Positions 26,557-34,264 of a DNA stretch of 64,000 nt are shown piece by piece. The DNA is from CAYUIG01 sp964444685. GTDB taxonomy: Bacteria > Gemmatimonadota > Gemmatimonadetes > Longimicrobiales > RSA9. Position 1 is the stretch's first letter; every line of letters begins with the position of its first letter. A model generated the notes under the pieces. The model saw only the letters and a list, made by a program, of their open reading frames with translations, did not search any database and was not told the DNA's origin. The translations under genes and the position numbers were made by a program. The stretch lies in the NCBI GenBank assembly GCA_964444685.1, contig CAYUIG010000001.1, positions 1 through 64,000 of the forward strand, in the 5' to 3' direction.

Positions 26557-28809
26557 TCAGCGCGCGTCCACGTTCAGGTTCGCCGGCGTGCACGATGGCT
26601 TGAGGTACTCGCACAGTGCGTTCGTGTAGACCTCGTTCATCGTCAGGAAGCTCGGCCAGTCGAATGCGGCGCCATGGGCGCCGGGCGGATAGAACCGGAG
26701 CTCGGCGTCCTTGCCCGCGCGTGCGAGCGCGGTGAGCAGCTGCATGGTGTTCTGCGCGTGCACGTTCTCGTCCATGGCCGAGTGCACGAGCAGCAGGTGC
26801 CCCTCGAGGCCGTCGACGTAGCTCATGACCGAGCTCGCCTCGTACTCCGCCGCGTTGTCACCCAGCAGTCCCATGTAACGCTCGGTATAGATCGTGTCGT
26901 AGAGCTTCCAGTCCGTCACCGGTGAGTTCGCGATGCCGAGCGCGTAGACGCCGGGGTGCCGCAGCATGGTCATGATGGTGGCGAAGCCGCCGTAGCTCGT
27001 GCCCTGGATCGCCATGCGCTCGCCGTCCACCCACGGCTGCGATGCGAGCCAGCGGCCGACCTCCGCGAAGTCGTTCGACTCCCACTCGCCCAGCCGGCGG
27101 TACACGATCTCCATGAAATCGCGCGAGTAGTTGCCGCTGCCGCGGTTGTTCAGTCCCACGACGATGTAGCCCTGCTGCGCCAGGTACTGGTGCCAGCCGT
27201 TCGTGCCGAACTGGTCGTACACCTGCTGCGAGCCGGGCCCGCCGTAGATGGCGAGGAGGACCGGGTGGCGGGTGTTCGGGTCGAAGTCCGGCGGCTTGAT
27301 CATGCTGCCATCCAGCTCCACGCCGTCGGATGTCGTGAAGCGGAACAGCTCGGTCGGGGCGTACGCATGCGACGCGATGTACGCCTTCGTCGCGGCGTTG
27401 TCCTCGAGCACCGCCAGCCGCTTGCCCTGCGTGTTCCACAGCTCGACCTGCCGCGGCGTGTCGGTGCGCGACCACGTGTCGATGTACCACCGGCCGTCCG
27501 GCGACACGTTCACCGTGTGCCGCCCCTGCTCCTGCGTGAGGCGGCGCTTGTTGCGGCCGTCGAAGCGGATCGCGTAGAGGTGACGCTCGAGTGGGCTCTG
27601 CTCGGTGGACGTATAGAAGACCGTATTGGTCCGCGGATTCACGCCCTCGACGCGCGTGACGGACCACTCCCCGCTCGTGACCTGGTTGATCAGCCGGCCG
27701 TCGTAGCCGTAGCGGTACAGGTGCTGGTGGCCGTCGCGGTCGGAGATCCAGAAGAACTCCTGCTTCCCGGCCGGGAGGTAGAGGAAGTCCTCGATGCCCG
27801 CGAAGAAGTCGTAGACGTCGATCCACGCGTTCGAGCGCTCCTCGAGCACCATGCGGCGGCTGCCGTCGCGCACGTCGAAGAAGAACAGCCGCATGTGGTT
27901 CTGCGGCCGATTGAGCGTCATGACGGCGAGGGTGTTGGGATCCGACGTCCAGTAGATGCGCGGAATGTAGTGCTCTTCGGTGATGCCGGTGTCGAGCCAC
28001 TGGATGTCGCCGCCGCCCGCGGCCACCACACCGATGCGGACGCGTGGGTTCGTGTCGCCGACCTTCGGGTACGCCATGCGCACCCACTCCGGGTGCTTGC
28101 CCTCGTAGTCCGTGATCTGGATGACCGGCACGCCGCGCTCGTCCGTCTGCCAGAACGCGATGCGCCGGCTGTCCGGCGACCACGCCCACGCCTGCGCGCG
28201 GCCGAACTCCTCCTCGTAGACCCAGTCGAACACGCCGTTGAAGATGCTGTCGCTGCCGCCGGTGGTGAGGCGCGTCTCGCGGCCTGCGGCCATGTCGTAG
28301 GCGAACAGGTCGCCGCCGCGCTCGTACCCGAGCAGCCGCCCGTCCGGCGACAGCTCCGCGGTGCGTGCATCATCGGCTGCGAGCCGGAGCGTACCATCAG
28401 CGCGCGCGTACACGTAGAAGTCCGAGACGCCCGAGTTCCTGTAGATCGGACGGAAGTCCGTCTGGAAGACGAGGAAACGCGAGTCCGCCGAGAACTGAAA
28501 CGACTCGTACTCGAACGGCTCGTTCGTGCCGGGCATGGTGAGCCGCGTCGCATCCACGAGCACGACGTCGGACAGCGTGCCCGGCGTGTACTGCCGGATC
28601 TCCTCGCGCCGCGTCTGCGGGTTCATGCGCGTGTACGAGAACGCATCCCCGCCATCGATCCAGTTCACACTCGCCGGCCCCGCCCCGCCCGCCAGCATGC
28701 CCGACGCCTGGAGCGCCTCCGCGACGCTCTGGAAGCGCTGCTGCGCCGACGCCGGCGCACTCAGCACGAGGGTGGCCAGCGTAATCAGACGGATCGTTCT
28801 CACGTTCAT
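26557..28809 (-). CDS. S9-family peptidase (dipeptidyl peptidase IV-like)
   Basis: A 750-aa exported serine peptidase. The chosen ATG has AAAGGAG 5 bp upstream and a signal peptide ending ASAQ (about residue 22). Residues about 50-470 are the DPP_N beta-propeller; 480-750 are the alpha/beta-hydrolase domain with GTSYGG (Ser), VHSAMDENVHAQN (Asp) and a histidine in GAHGAAF. The propeller motif with FEYES and WVYEEEFGRAQ resembles the glutamate region that binds the peptide N-terminus in DPP IV, so release of X-Pro dipeptides is likely. A repeat fragment and a GGGAGGC array lie between it and the M48 gene. Confidence 0.92.
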   Translation of the reverse strand: MNVRTIRLITLATLVLSAPASAQQRFQSVAEALQASGMLAGGAGPASVNWIDGGDAFSYTRMNPQTRREEIRQYTPGTLSDVVLVDATRLTMPGTNEPFEYESFQFSADSRFLVFQTDFRPIYRNSGVSDFYVYARADGTLRLAADDARTAELSPDGRLLGYERGGDLFAYDMAAGRETRLTTGGSDSIFNGVFDWVYEEEFGRAQAWAWSPDSRRIAFWQTDERGVPVIQITDYEGKHPEWVRMAYPKVGDTNPRVRIGVVAAGGGDIQWLDTGITEEHYIPRIYWTSDPNTLAVMTLNRPQNHMRLFFFDVRDGSRRMVLEERSNAWIDVYDFFAGIEDFLYLPAGKQEFFWISDRDGHQHLYRYGYDGRLINQVTSGEWSVTRVEGVNPRTNTVFYTSTEQSPLERHLYAIRFDGRNKRRLTQEQGRHTVNVSPDGRWYIDTWSRTDTPRQVELWNTQGKRLAVLEDNAATKAYIASHAYAPTELFRFTTSDGVELDGSMIKPPDFDPNTRHPVLLAIYGGPGSQQVYDQFGTNGWHQYLAQQGYIVVGLNNRGSGNYSRDFMEIVYRRLGEWESNDFAEVGRWLASQPWVDGERMAIQGTSYGGFATIMTMLRHPGVYALGIANSPVTDWKLYDTIYTERYMGLLGDNAAEYEASSVMSYVDGLEGHLLLVHSAMDENVHAQNTMQLLTALARAGKDAELRFYPPGAHGAAFDWPSFLTMNEVYTNALCEYLKPSCTPANLNVDAR

Positions 28810-28875
28810 TCGCTCCTTTGGGTTACGTCCCATCGTGGGCATTCCTCGGCAGTGCGGCAAGGCATGCAAGAAAAG

Positions 28876-28902
28876 CATCAACCGCGGAGTACGCCGAGGA
28901 CG
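28876..28902 (+). repeat. Fragment of the TTCACCGCAGAG-type palindromic element
   Basis: The sequence accgcggagtacgccgagga then cgcggag resembles one arm of the elements at 38362-38478 and 44584-44690. Only one arm is clear, so this is probably a decayed or half copy in the leader region of the S9 gene. Confidence 0.45.
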
Positions 28903-28929
28903 CGGAGCCCCACCCATCCCAGGGGATTG

Positions 28930-29077
28930 GTTATCCACCCCGCTTCCCCGCATCTCGCCTCACGCCTCCCCGCATCCCCGCCTCCCGCCGTCACCCGCAG
29001 TGCCCCCCGAAGTTCCCGTAGTTCGCCTCCCGAAGTACGCCTCCCGCCTCACGCCTCCCGCAGTCGGGGAGAGGCCG
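28930..29077 (-). repeat. GGGAGGC repeat array (copy 3), abutting the M48 stop codon
   Basis: Reads on the minus strand as repeated gcgggaggcg units including the core gcgggtgacggcgggaggcg, beginning immediately after the M48 protease stop. It fills most of the space to the next minus-strand gene. There is no coding potential and no clear terminator. Confidence 0.75.
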
Positions 29078-30508
29078 TCACCCGCCGACAATCCGTTTAA
29101 CGTATCTCCCACCCGGTATCGTAGCCGTCGCACCGGGCACCTGATTGATAATGGCCAGCCGCTCAATGGGGATGACCGATGGATTCGAGCGGTTGAAGTC
29201 CGCGAGCGTGGTGGACCGGTCGAGTCGCACGGCATCGATGCGGTTCGGCTGCACGGCGAGCGCGCGGCTGTCGGTGAGCTCCGCGAAGCTGCGCATCGCG
29301 TCGAGCAAGGTGCGTTCGTAGGCCGACGCCGACTGCGACGCGGCGTAGCCGAGGATCTGGTAGGTGTTGCCGCCGTAGTCGATGAATGCGACCACGCCGC
29401 GCACGGTACCCTGTTGCGTATTCGCTTGGAACGGCGCGAGGGATGCGGGCGAGCCGTTGATGCGCTCGGTGCTGATCTGCCCGGCCTGGATTCCCTCCTG
29501 CCCGAGGAAGTTGCGCGCGGCGGTACCGTGCGGCCCCTGCGTCAGCGTCATCTGCACGATCGCGTCCTCCTGCGGGCTCACGGCGTACACGGCCTGCGGC
29601 AGGTTCTGCGTCTGCCACCCCTGCGGGAAGCGGAGCCGGAACCGGAGGTCGGGATGCAGGAACCAGCCGCTCTCGAAGAAGCCGTTGCGCGGATTTTCGC
29701 CGTACACGAGGCCATCGATGCGCTGATTGTACTCCGGCGCGCGGATGTTCGCGTTGTCCAGCGGCTGGTTCAGTGCGGCCACGCGTCGATGCACATCCTC
29801 CACGCGGTCGCCCGGATCGGGGTGTGTGGAAAGCCAGCCCGGAATCGGACTCCCGCCCGCGGCATCGCCGAAGCGCGCGAGCGCCTCGAACACGTCCGCC
29901 ATCTCGCGCACGTCGTATCCCTGCTCGTAGGCATAGCGGAATCCCAGGTCGTCCGACTGGCGCTCATCGTCGCGGCCGAACTTCAGGAACAGCAGTCCGA
30001 GACCCGTCCCCGCGAGTTCGCCCAGTCCCGCGAGCTCGGGCAGCAGGATCATGCCCACACCGAGACCGAGCTGCGCGATCTGGGCGCGGCTCATCTGTGA
30101 TACGGAGTGGCGAGCGGTCACGTGGCCGATCTCGTGTCCGAGCACGGACGCCAGCTCCGCCTCGTTCTCCATGAGCGCGAGCAGTCCGCGTGTCACATAG
30201 ATGAAGCCGCCGGGCAGCGCGAATGCGTTGGGCGACGCATCCTCGACCACGCCGAACCGCCAGGGCAGGTTCGGCCGCTCGCTCGCCTTCGCCATGGCAA
30301 GGCCCACGCGGCTCACGTACTGCTGGAGCGCCGGATCGTCGACCAGCCCCAGCGACTGCTCGACTTCCTGCGCTGCCTGCTGCCCCATCTGGATCTCCTG
30401 GGACTCCGAGATCAGAGAGAACTCGCGTTCGCCGGTCACCGGGTTGGTTGCGCAGCCGGCGGCAAGGCCGAGAGCGGTTGCGAGCAGAATGGTGCGTTCG
30501 TTGCGCAT
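29078..30508 (-). CDS. M48-family zinc metalloprotease lipoprotein (BepA-like)
   Basis: A 476-aa lipoprotein (signal ending GLAAGC, Cys19). The zinc motif is LGHEIGHVTARHS (HExxH, about residue 127), and the third ligand is in DDERQSDDLGFRY. The M48 domain covers about 50-270; the C-terminal 200 residues are a separate alpha/beta region rather than clear TPRs. Periplasmic M48 proteases such as BepA and LoiP/YggG degrade or rescue misassembled outer-membrane proteins, so an envelope quality-control role is likely. A short C-terminal ETATIPGGRYVK-like tail resembles a peptidoglycan-binding end, but this is weak. Confidence 0.9.
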   Translation of the reverse strand: MRNERTILLATALGLAAGCATNPVTGEREFSLISESQEIQMGQQAAQEVEQSLGLVDDPALQQYVSRVGLAMAKASERPNLPWRFGVVEDASPNAFALPGGFIYVTRGLLALMENEAELASVLGHEIGHVTARHSVSQMSRAQIAQLGLGVGMILLPELAGLGELAGTGLGLLFLKFGRDDERQSDDLGFRYAYEQGYDVREMADVFEALARFGDAAGGSPIPGWLSTHPDPGDRVEDVHRRVAALNQPLDNANIRAPEYNQRIDGLVYGENPRNGFFESGWFLHPDLRFRLRFPQGWQTQNLPQAVYAVSPQEDAIVQMTLTQGPHGTAARNFLGQEGIQAGQISTERINGSPASLAPFQANTQQGTVRGVVAFIDYGGNTYQILGYAASQSASAYERTLLDAMRSFAELTDSRALAVQPNRIDAVRLDRSTTLADFNRSNPSVIPIERLAIINQVPGATATIPGGRYVKRIVGG

Positions 30509-30586
30509 CGCGGTCTCCAGGTTTTCGGGTCGCGCAAGCTCAGGCAGATTGCGTACCGCACCGCCCCCGCGCCAGCGTACGGAGCC

Positions 30587-30686
30587 NNNNNNNNNNNNNN
30601 NNNNNNNNNNNNNNNNNNNNNNNNNNNNNNNNNNNNNNNNNNNNNNNNNNNNNNNNNNNNNNNNNNNNNNNNNNNNNNNNNNNNNN
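30587..30686. other. True assembly gap (100 N, length unknown)
   Basis: One hundred Ns with no duplicated flanks, unlike the other two gaps. The sequence to its right starts inside a dehydrogenase gene, so the start of that gene and probably its promoter are missing. Confidence 0.9.
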
Positions 30687-31496
30687 GTGAACTACACCGA
30701 CGATGACGGTGACACGCGCATCGAGCGGTTCCGGGTGTCATCGGATCCGAACGTGGCGGACGACGCGTCGTCGCAGCTCGTGCTCGGCATCCAGCAGCCG
30801 TTCGGGAACCACAACGGCGGCATGCTCGCGTTCGGACCCGACCGGATGCTGTACATCGGCGCGGGCGATGGCGGCGGCAGCGGCGATCCCTTCGACCACG
30901 GCCAGAACACCGGCACCCTGCTCGGCTCGATCCTGCGCATCGACGTGGACCGCGGCACGCCGTACGCGATTCCGCCCGACAATCCGTTCGCAGGGACGGC
31001 CGGCCGGCGCGGCGAGATCTGGGCGTACGGGCTGCGCAATCCGTGGCGCTTCAGCTTCGACGGCGGCAGTGGCACCCTGTGGATCGCGGACGTGGGGCAG
31101 AACCGCTGGGAGGAGATCAACGTGCGCCCGGTCAACGAGGGCGGCCTCAACTACGGCTGGAACCTCATGGAGGGCGCGCACTGCTTCACCAGCGGTTGCG
31201 ACCCGTCCGGCCTCGTGCTCCCCGCGCACGAATACGATCACGGCCAGGGCTGCTCCGTCACCGGCGGATACGTGTATCGCGGCAATGCGATCCCTGCGAT
31301 CCGCGGCCACTACTTCTACGGCGACTACTGCGCCGGCTGGGTGCGCAGCTTCCGCTGGGATGGCGCCGTGCGCGACGCACGACAGTGGGAGTTCGGTTCG
31401 ATCGGCAACATTCTCTCGTTCGGCGAGGATGCCGCGCGCGAGCTGTACGTACTGTCGTCGGACGGCCGCGTGTACCGCATCGTCGAGGACCCATGA
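30687..31496 (+). CDS. PQQ-dependent sugar (glucose/sorbosone-type) dehydrogenase, 5' end lost in gap
   Basis: The visible 269 residues are the C-terminal part of a soluble PQQ sugar dehydrogenase beta-propeller: HNGGMLAFGPD, GAGDGGGSGDPFDHGQN, LGSILRIDVD, YGLRNPWRFSFD and ADVGQNRWEEIN are all hallmark segments of this GSDH group. The N-terminal third, with the signal peptide and early propeller blades, lies in the gap. Enzymes of this type oxidise aldose sugars in the periplasm and pass electrons to carriers. Some homologues are only structural relatives, so activity is unproven. The stop overlaps the next gene (ATGA). Confidence 0.85.
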   Translation: MNYTDDDGDTRIERFRVSSDPNVADDASSQLVLGIQQPFGNHNGGMLAFGPDRMLYIGAGDGGGSGDPFDHGQNTGTLLGSILRIDVDRGTPYAIPPDNPFAGTAGRRGEIWAYGLRNPWRFSFDGGSGTLWIADVGQNRWEEINVRPVNEGGLNYGWNLMEGAHCFTSGCDPSGLVLPAHEYDHGQGCSVTGGYVYRGNAIPAIRGHYFYGDYCAGWVRSFRWDGAVRDARQWEFGSIGNILSFGEDAARELYVLSSDGRVYRIVEDP

Positions 31497-32758
31497 CCGA
31501 GCACGCGGACGTCGTCGTCGTGGGCGCGGGGCCCGCCGGTCTCGCGGCCGCACGCAAACTGCGCGCAGCCGGGGCACGAGTGATCGCGCTGGAGGCGCGC
31601 GACCGCATCGGCGGCCGCGTGTTCACGCGGCGTACGAATCGCGGTGCCGTCGAACTCGGCGCGGAGTTCGTGCACGGCAAGGCGCCGGAAACGGAAGCGC
31701 TCGCTCGTGAGGCCGGCATCGGGCTCGTGGAGGTCGAGGGCGCCGACTGGGTACGTACGGAGACCGGACTCGTGCGCGCGGAGGACCGCGAGTCGGGACT
31801 GTCGGACGTGATGGATCGGATGGATCCGAAGCGCACGCCCGACCGGGCGTTCTCCGCGTTCCTCGAGGAACAGCGCGATCTCGATGACGCCGCGCGACGG
31901 ATGGCGTGGCGCTTCGTCGAGGGATTCCACGCGGCGGATGCAACACGTGCGAGTGTACGCGCTCTCGCCGAGGCCGGTGCGGAGGGTGCTCTCTCCGCGC
32001 GGCGCGTGCCGACCGGATACGACGGACTGCTCGCACCGATCGCGGCCTCGCTCGGTGCGTCGCTCAGGCTCGGCGCCGTCGTGCGCTCGGTCGAATGGCA
32101 GCGTGGCCGTGTCGTCGTTCGCAGCGCGGGACTCGAAGTCGAAGTGCGCGCCACGATCATCGCGGTGCCGCCGTCGGTGCTGCACGCACGCACGCGGCCG
32201 GGCGCGCTCCGCTTCCAGCCCGCGCTGCCCTCGGTGAAGCGCGCAGCCGGCGCCCTCGTTTCTGGCGACGTCGCACGCCTGACCATCGCGGTCGACCCTG
32301 CACTCTGGGAGGCCTCACGTCCCGCGAATGCGGATGACCGGAGCTGGCCGCCGTCCTTCGTGCACACGCCGCGCGGGCGGTTCAACGTGTTCTGGATCGT
32401 GGGTGACGACCGCATCGTGATGTGGAGCGGTGGGCCGCCCGCGAAGTCGCTGCTCGCGCTCGGAGCCGGCATGGGCGACGTCGCAATGGAAGAGCTGTCG
32501 GCAGCGCTGGACGTGGACGTGCGACGGTTCGCGGGCGAGACATGGACGCACGACTGGCGTGCGGACCCGTTTGCGCGCGGCGCCTACCCGTGGGTGCGTG
32601 TCGGTCGGTGGCGCGCGCCGGAGCGACTCATGCAGCCCATCGAGAGCACGCTGTACTTCGCGGGTGACGCGGCGTGCGCACTCGATGCGATCGGCACCGT
32701 CGAGGGCGCGCTCACCTCCGGCGCGAGCGCAGCGCGCGAGCTGTTGAGCGCACTGTGA
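31493..32758 (+). CDS. FAD-dependent amine oxidase (monoamine oxidase family)
   Basis: A 421-aa flavoprotein. Residues 5-35 form the dinucleotide-binding fold (DVVVVGAGPAGLAAARKL) and EARDRIGGRV completes the GG motif. Near the C-terminus TLYFAGDAACALDAIGTVEGAL matches the FAD-contacting ending of the MAO/spermine oxidase family. There is no signal peptide. It probably oxidises an amine or related substrate to an aldehyde with release of hydrogen peroxide, but the family also includes desaturases and cyclases. It is coupled by ATGA to the sugar dehydrogenase, an unexplained pairing. Confidence 0.85.
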   Translation: MTEHADVVVVGAGPAGLAAARKLRAAGARVIALEARDRIGGRVFTRRTNRGAVELGAEFVHGKAPETEALAREAGIGLVEVEGADWVRTETGLVRAEDRESGLSDVMDRMDPKRTPDRAFSAFLEEQRDLDDAARRMAWRFVEGFHAADATRASVRALAEAGAEGALSARRVPTGYDGLLAPIAASLGASLRLGAVVRSVEWQRGRVVVRSAGLEVEVRATIIAVPPSVLHARTRPGALRFQPALPSVKRAAGALVSGDVARLTIAVDPALWEASRPANADDRSWPPSFVHTPRGRFNVFWIVGDDRIVMWSGGPPAKSLLALGAGMGDVAMEELSAALDVDVRRFAGETWTHDWRADPFARGAYPWVRVGRWRAPERLMQPIESTLYFAGDAACALDAIGTVEGALTSGASAARELLSAL

Positions 32759-32761
32759 CGC

Positions 32762-33487
32762 CTACCGGTGCGGATTGGACTCGAACGAGCCGTACATCGG
32801 GTTCGGTATGAGGAAGTAGCGGCGGCCGAACTCCGCGAACGCCGCGGCGTCGCCGGTGCGGGTCTGCTGGGTGAGGCCGGGGAAGTCCTGGATGTTGTCG
32901 CCGACCCACGCGATAACGCGCAGCGCCGGCAGATCGGCCGCTGTCGTTCCCTGCTGCACCGACTGGAAGCGCGGGTTCTTGTCGCTCGGTCCCGGCTGCC
33001 TGCAGAGCATCACGTCCACGCGGATCCCGAGAGCATCGAGGTTCCGGCGTGTGTCGGGGCACACCACCTCGTCCCGGTTCGTCACGATGGCGACGCGTCC
33101 GCCGAGCGAGCGCACCAGTGAAATGAACGCACCGGACCCCGGAACTTCGGTGGCCGCCTCTTCGCGCACCCACGCGTTCCACGTTTCGTTGTCGAACGAC
33201 GCGTTGCGTTCGGCGAGACGTCGCTGGTACTCGCTGTTGTCGAGCACGGTCTCATCCGCATCCAGGATCACCGCCCACGTGCCCGGCTCGAGCGAGTCCG
33301 CGGCGGCGCGGATGCGCTCCGAGGCGGCCCGGTACGTCTGGAACGCCGCCGCGCGGTACTCCGCCGAGTTGCGCACCCAGTGGATGTCCAGCGGGAGGCG
33401 CAGCTCCGTCGGGGACGGCTGGGCGGGAGCCGTGCGCGCTCCGCAGGCGGCGGTGATCAGGACCAGAGCGGGCAGGAGTCGCTTCAT
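32762..33487 (-). CDS. HAD-type acid phosphatase lipoprotein, e(P4)-like
   Basis: A 241-aa lipoprotein (signal ending LITAAC, Cys14). The HAD motif I is ILDADETVLDN (about residue 78), with motif II in VAIVTNRDE and a motif IV-like WVGDNIQDF. This matches the class C acid phosphatase/5'-nucleotidase e(P4) family, which strips phosphate from nucleotides outside the inner membrane so that nucleosides can be taken up. All key aspartates are present. It is convergent with the amine oxidase, with 3 bp between stops, and divergent from the next gene. Confidence 0.9.
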   Translation of the reverse strand: MKRLLPALVLITAACGARTAPAQPSPTELRLPLDIHWVRNSAEYRAAAFQTYRAASERIRAAADSLEPGTWAVILDADETVLDNSEYQRRLAERNASFDNETWNAWVREEAATEVPGSGAFISLVRSLGGRVAIVTNRDEVVCPDTRRNLDALGIRVDVMLCRQPGPSDKNPRFQSVQQGTTAADLPALRVIAWVGDNIQDFPGLTQQTRTGDAAAFAEFGRRYFLIPNPMYGSFESNPHR

Positions 33488-33620
33488 GTCGGATCCGTGG
33501 TCGCGGTTACGCCCGTAGCGTACTGCACCGGCCCCGTCCCTGCCAAGGCGACCCCTTCCCGGCCGGCTCCGCGGCGGGATAGCTTGCTGCATCGCGTACT
33601 CCCACTTCCCGGAGGCCGTC

Positions 33621-34208
33621 ATGAAACGGTCGTGGCTCGCCGCTTTGCTTGTGCTGGTTGCCGCACCGCTGTCCGCTCAGACGCTGACTCAGGAACAGCA
33701 GATCACCGCCGCGCTGCTGGCCGCGCCGGAAGACCTGCGAGAAGGGGCACGCGTGCTGGGCTGGCTCCCGGACGGGAAGGTGGTCGAGCTGCGCGCGGGC
33801 GCGAACGACATGGTGTGCATCAGCGACGATCCGCGCGACGATCAGTTCGAGGTGAGCTGCTATCATGAGACCCTCGAGCCGTACATGGCGCGTGGCCGCG
33901 AGCTGCGCGCGCAGGGCGTCGAGAACACGCTCGAGCCGCGCTGGCAGGAGATCAAGGAAGGGAAGCTCGCGATGCCGGCTGAGCCCACGACACAGTACGT
34001 GCTCGGCGGACACGAGGGAGCGCGCTTCGATCCGGCGACGGGCACCGCGCCGGGTGCTGTGCTGCGCTGGAACATCCACATCCCCGGCGCGACCGCAGAG
34101 TCGACCGGGCTCACGACGAAGTATGCGCCGGGCGCGCCGTGGATCATGTATCCGGGGACGCCGGGTGCGCACATCATGATCGTGCCGCCCATGCCGGGAG
34201 GGGAATGA
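33621..34208 (+). CDS. Secreted protein of unknown function
   Basis: A 195-aa protein with a signal peptide (MKRSWLAALLVLVAAPLSAQ) and a GGAGG ribosome-binding site 5 bp before the ATG. The mature sequence has two cysteines (CISDDPRDD, SCYHET), probably a disulfide, and a long C-terminal region rich in Gly/Pro/Ala (PGAPWIMYPGTPGAHIMI). I recognise no domain. Its stop is followed at once by four GTCGGGA repeats. Function is not inferable; co-regulation with the following S9 peptidase (56 bp downstream) is possible. Confidence 0.75.
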   Translation: MKRSWLAALLVLVAAPLSAQTLTQEQQITAALLAAPEDLREGARVLGWLPDGKVVELRAGANDMVCISDDPRDDQFEVSCYHETLEPYMARGRELRAQGVENTLEPRWQEIKEGKLAMPAEPTTQYVLGGHEGARFDPATGTAPGAVLRWNIHIPGATAESTGLTTKYAPGAPWIMYPGTPGAHIMIVPPMPGGE

Positions 34209-34242
34209 GTCGGGAGTCGGGAGTCGGGAGTCGGGAGTCGAG
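34209..34242 (+). repeat. GTCGGGA heptamer tandem repeat at a stop codon
   Basis: Four perfect 7-bp units plus a partial unit start directly after the TGA. The same TGA-GTCGGGAGTCGGG junction occurs after the M19 dipeptidase (37149 downward). The array is related to the GGGAGGC family. Confidence 0.85.
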
Positions 34243-34264
34243 TTTACTACGGGTGAGGTATCGT

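Noticed and set aside
26956..29100. 714-codon plus-strand frame opposite the S9 peptidase
   Set aside because: It is composed of low-complexity Arg/Val/Ala sequence without recognisable motifs and mirrors a complete S9 peptidase.
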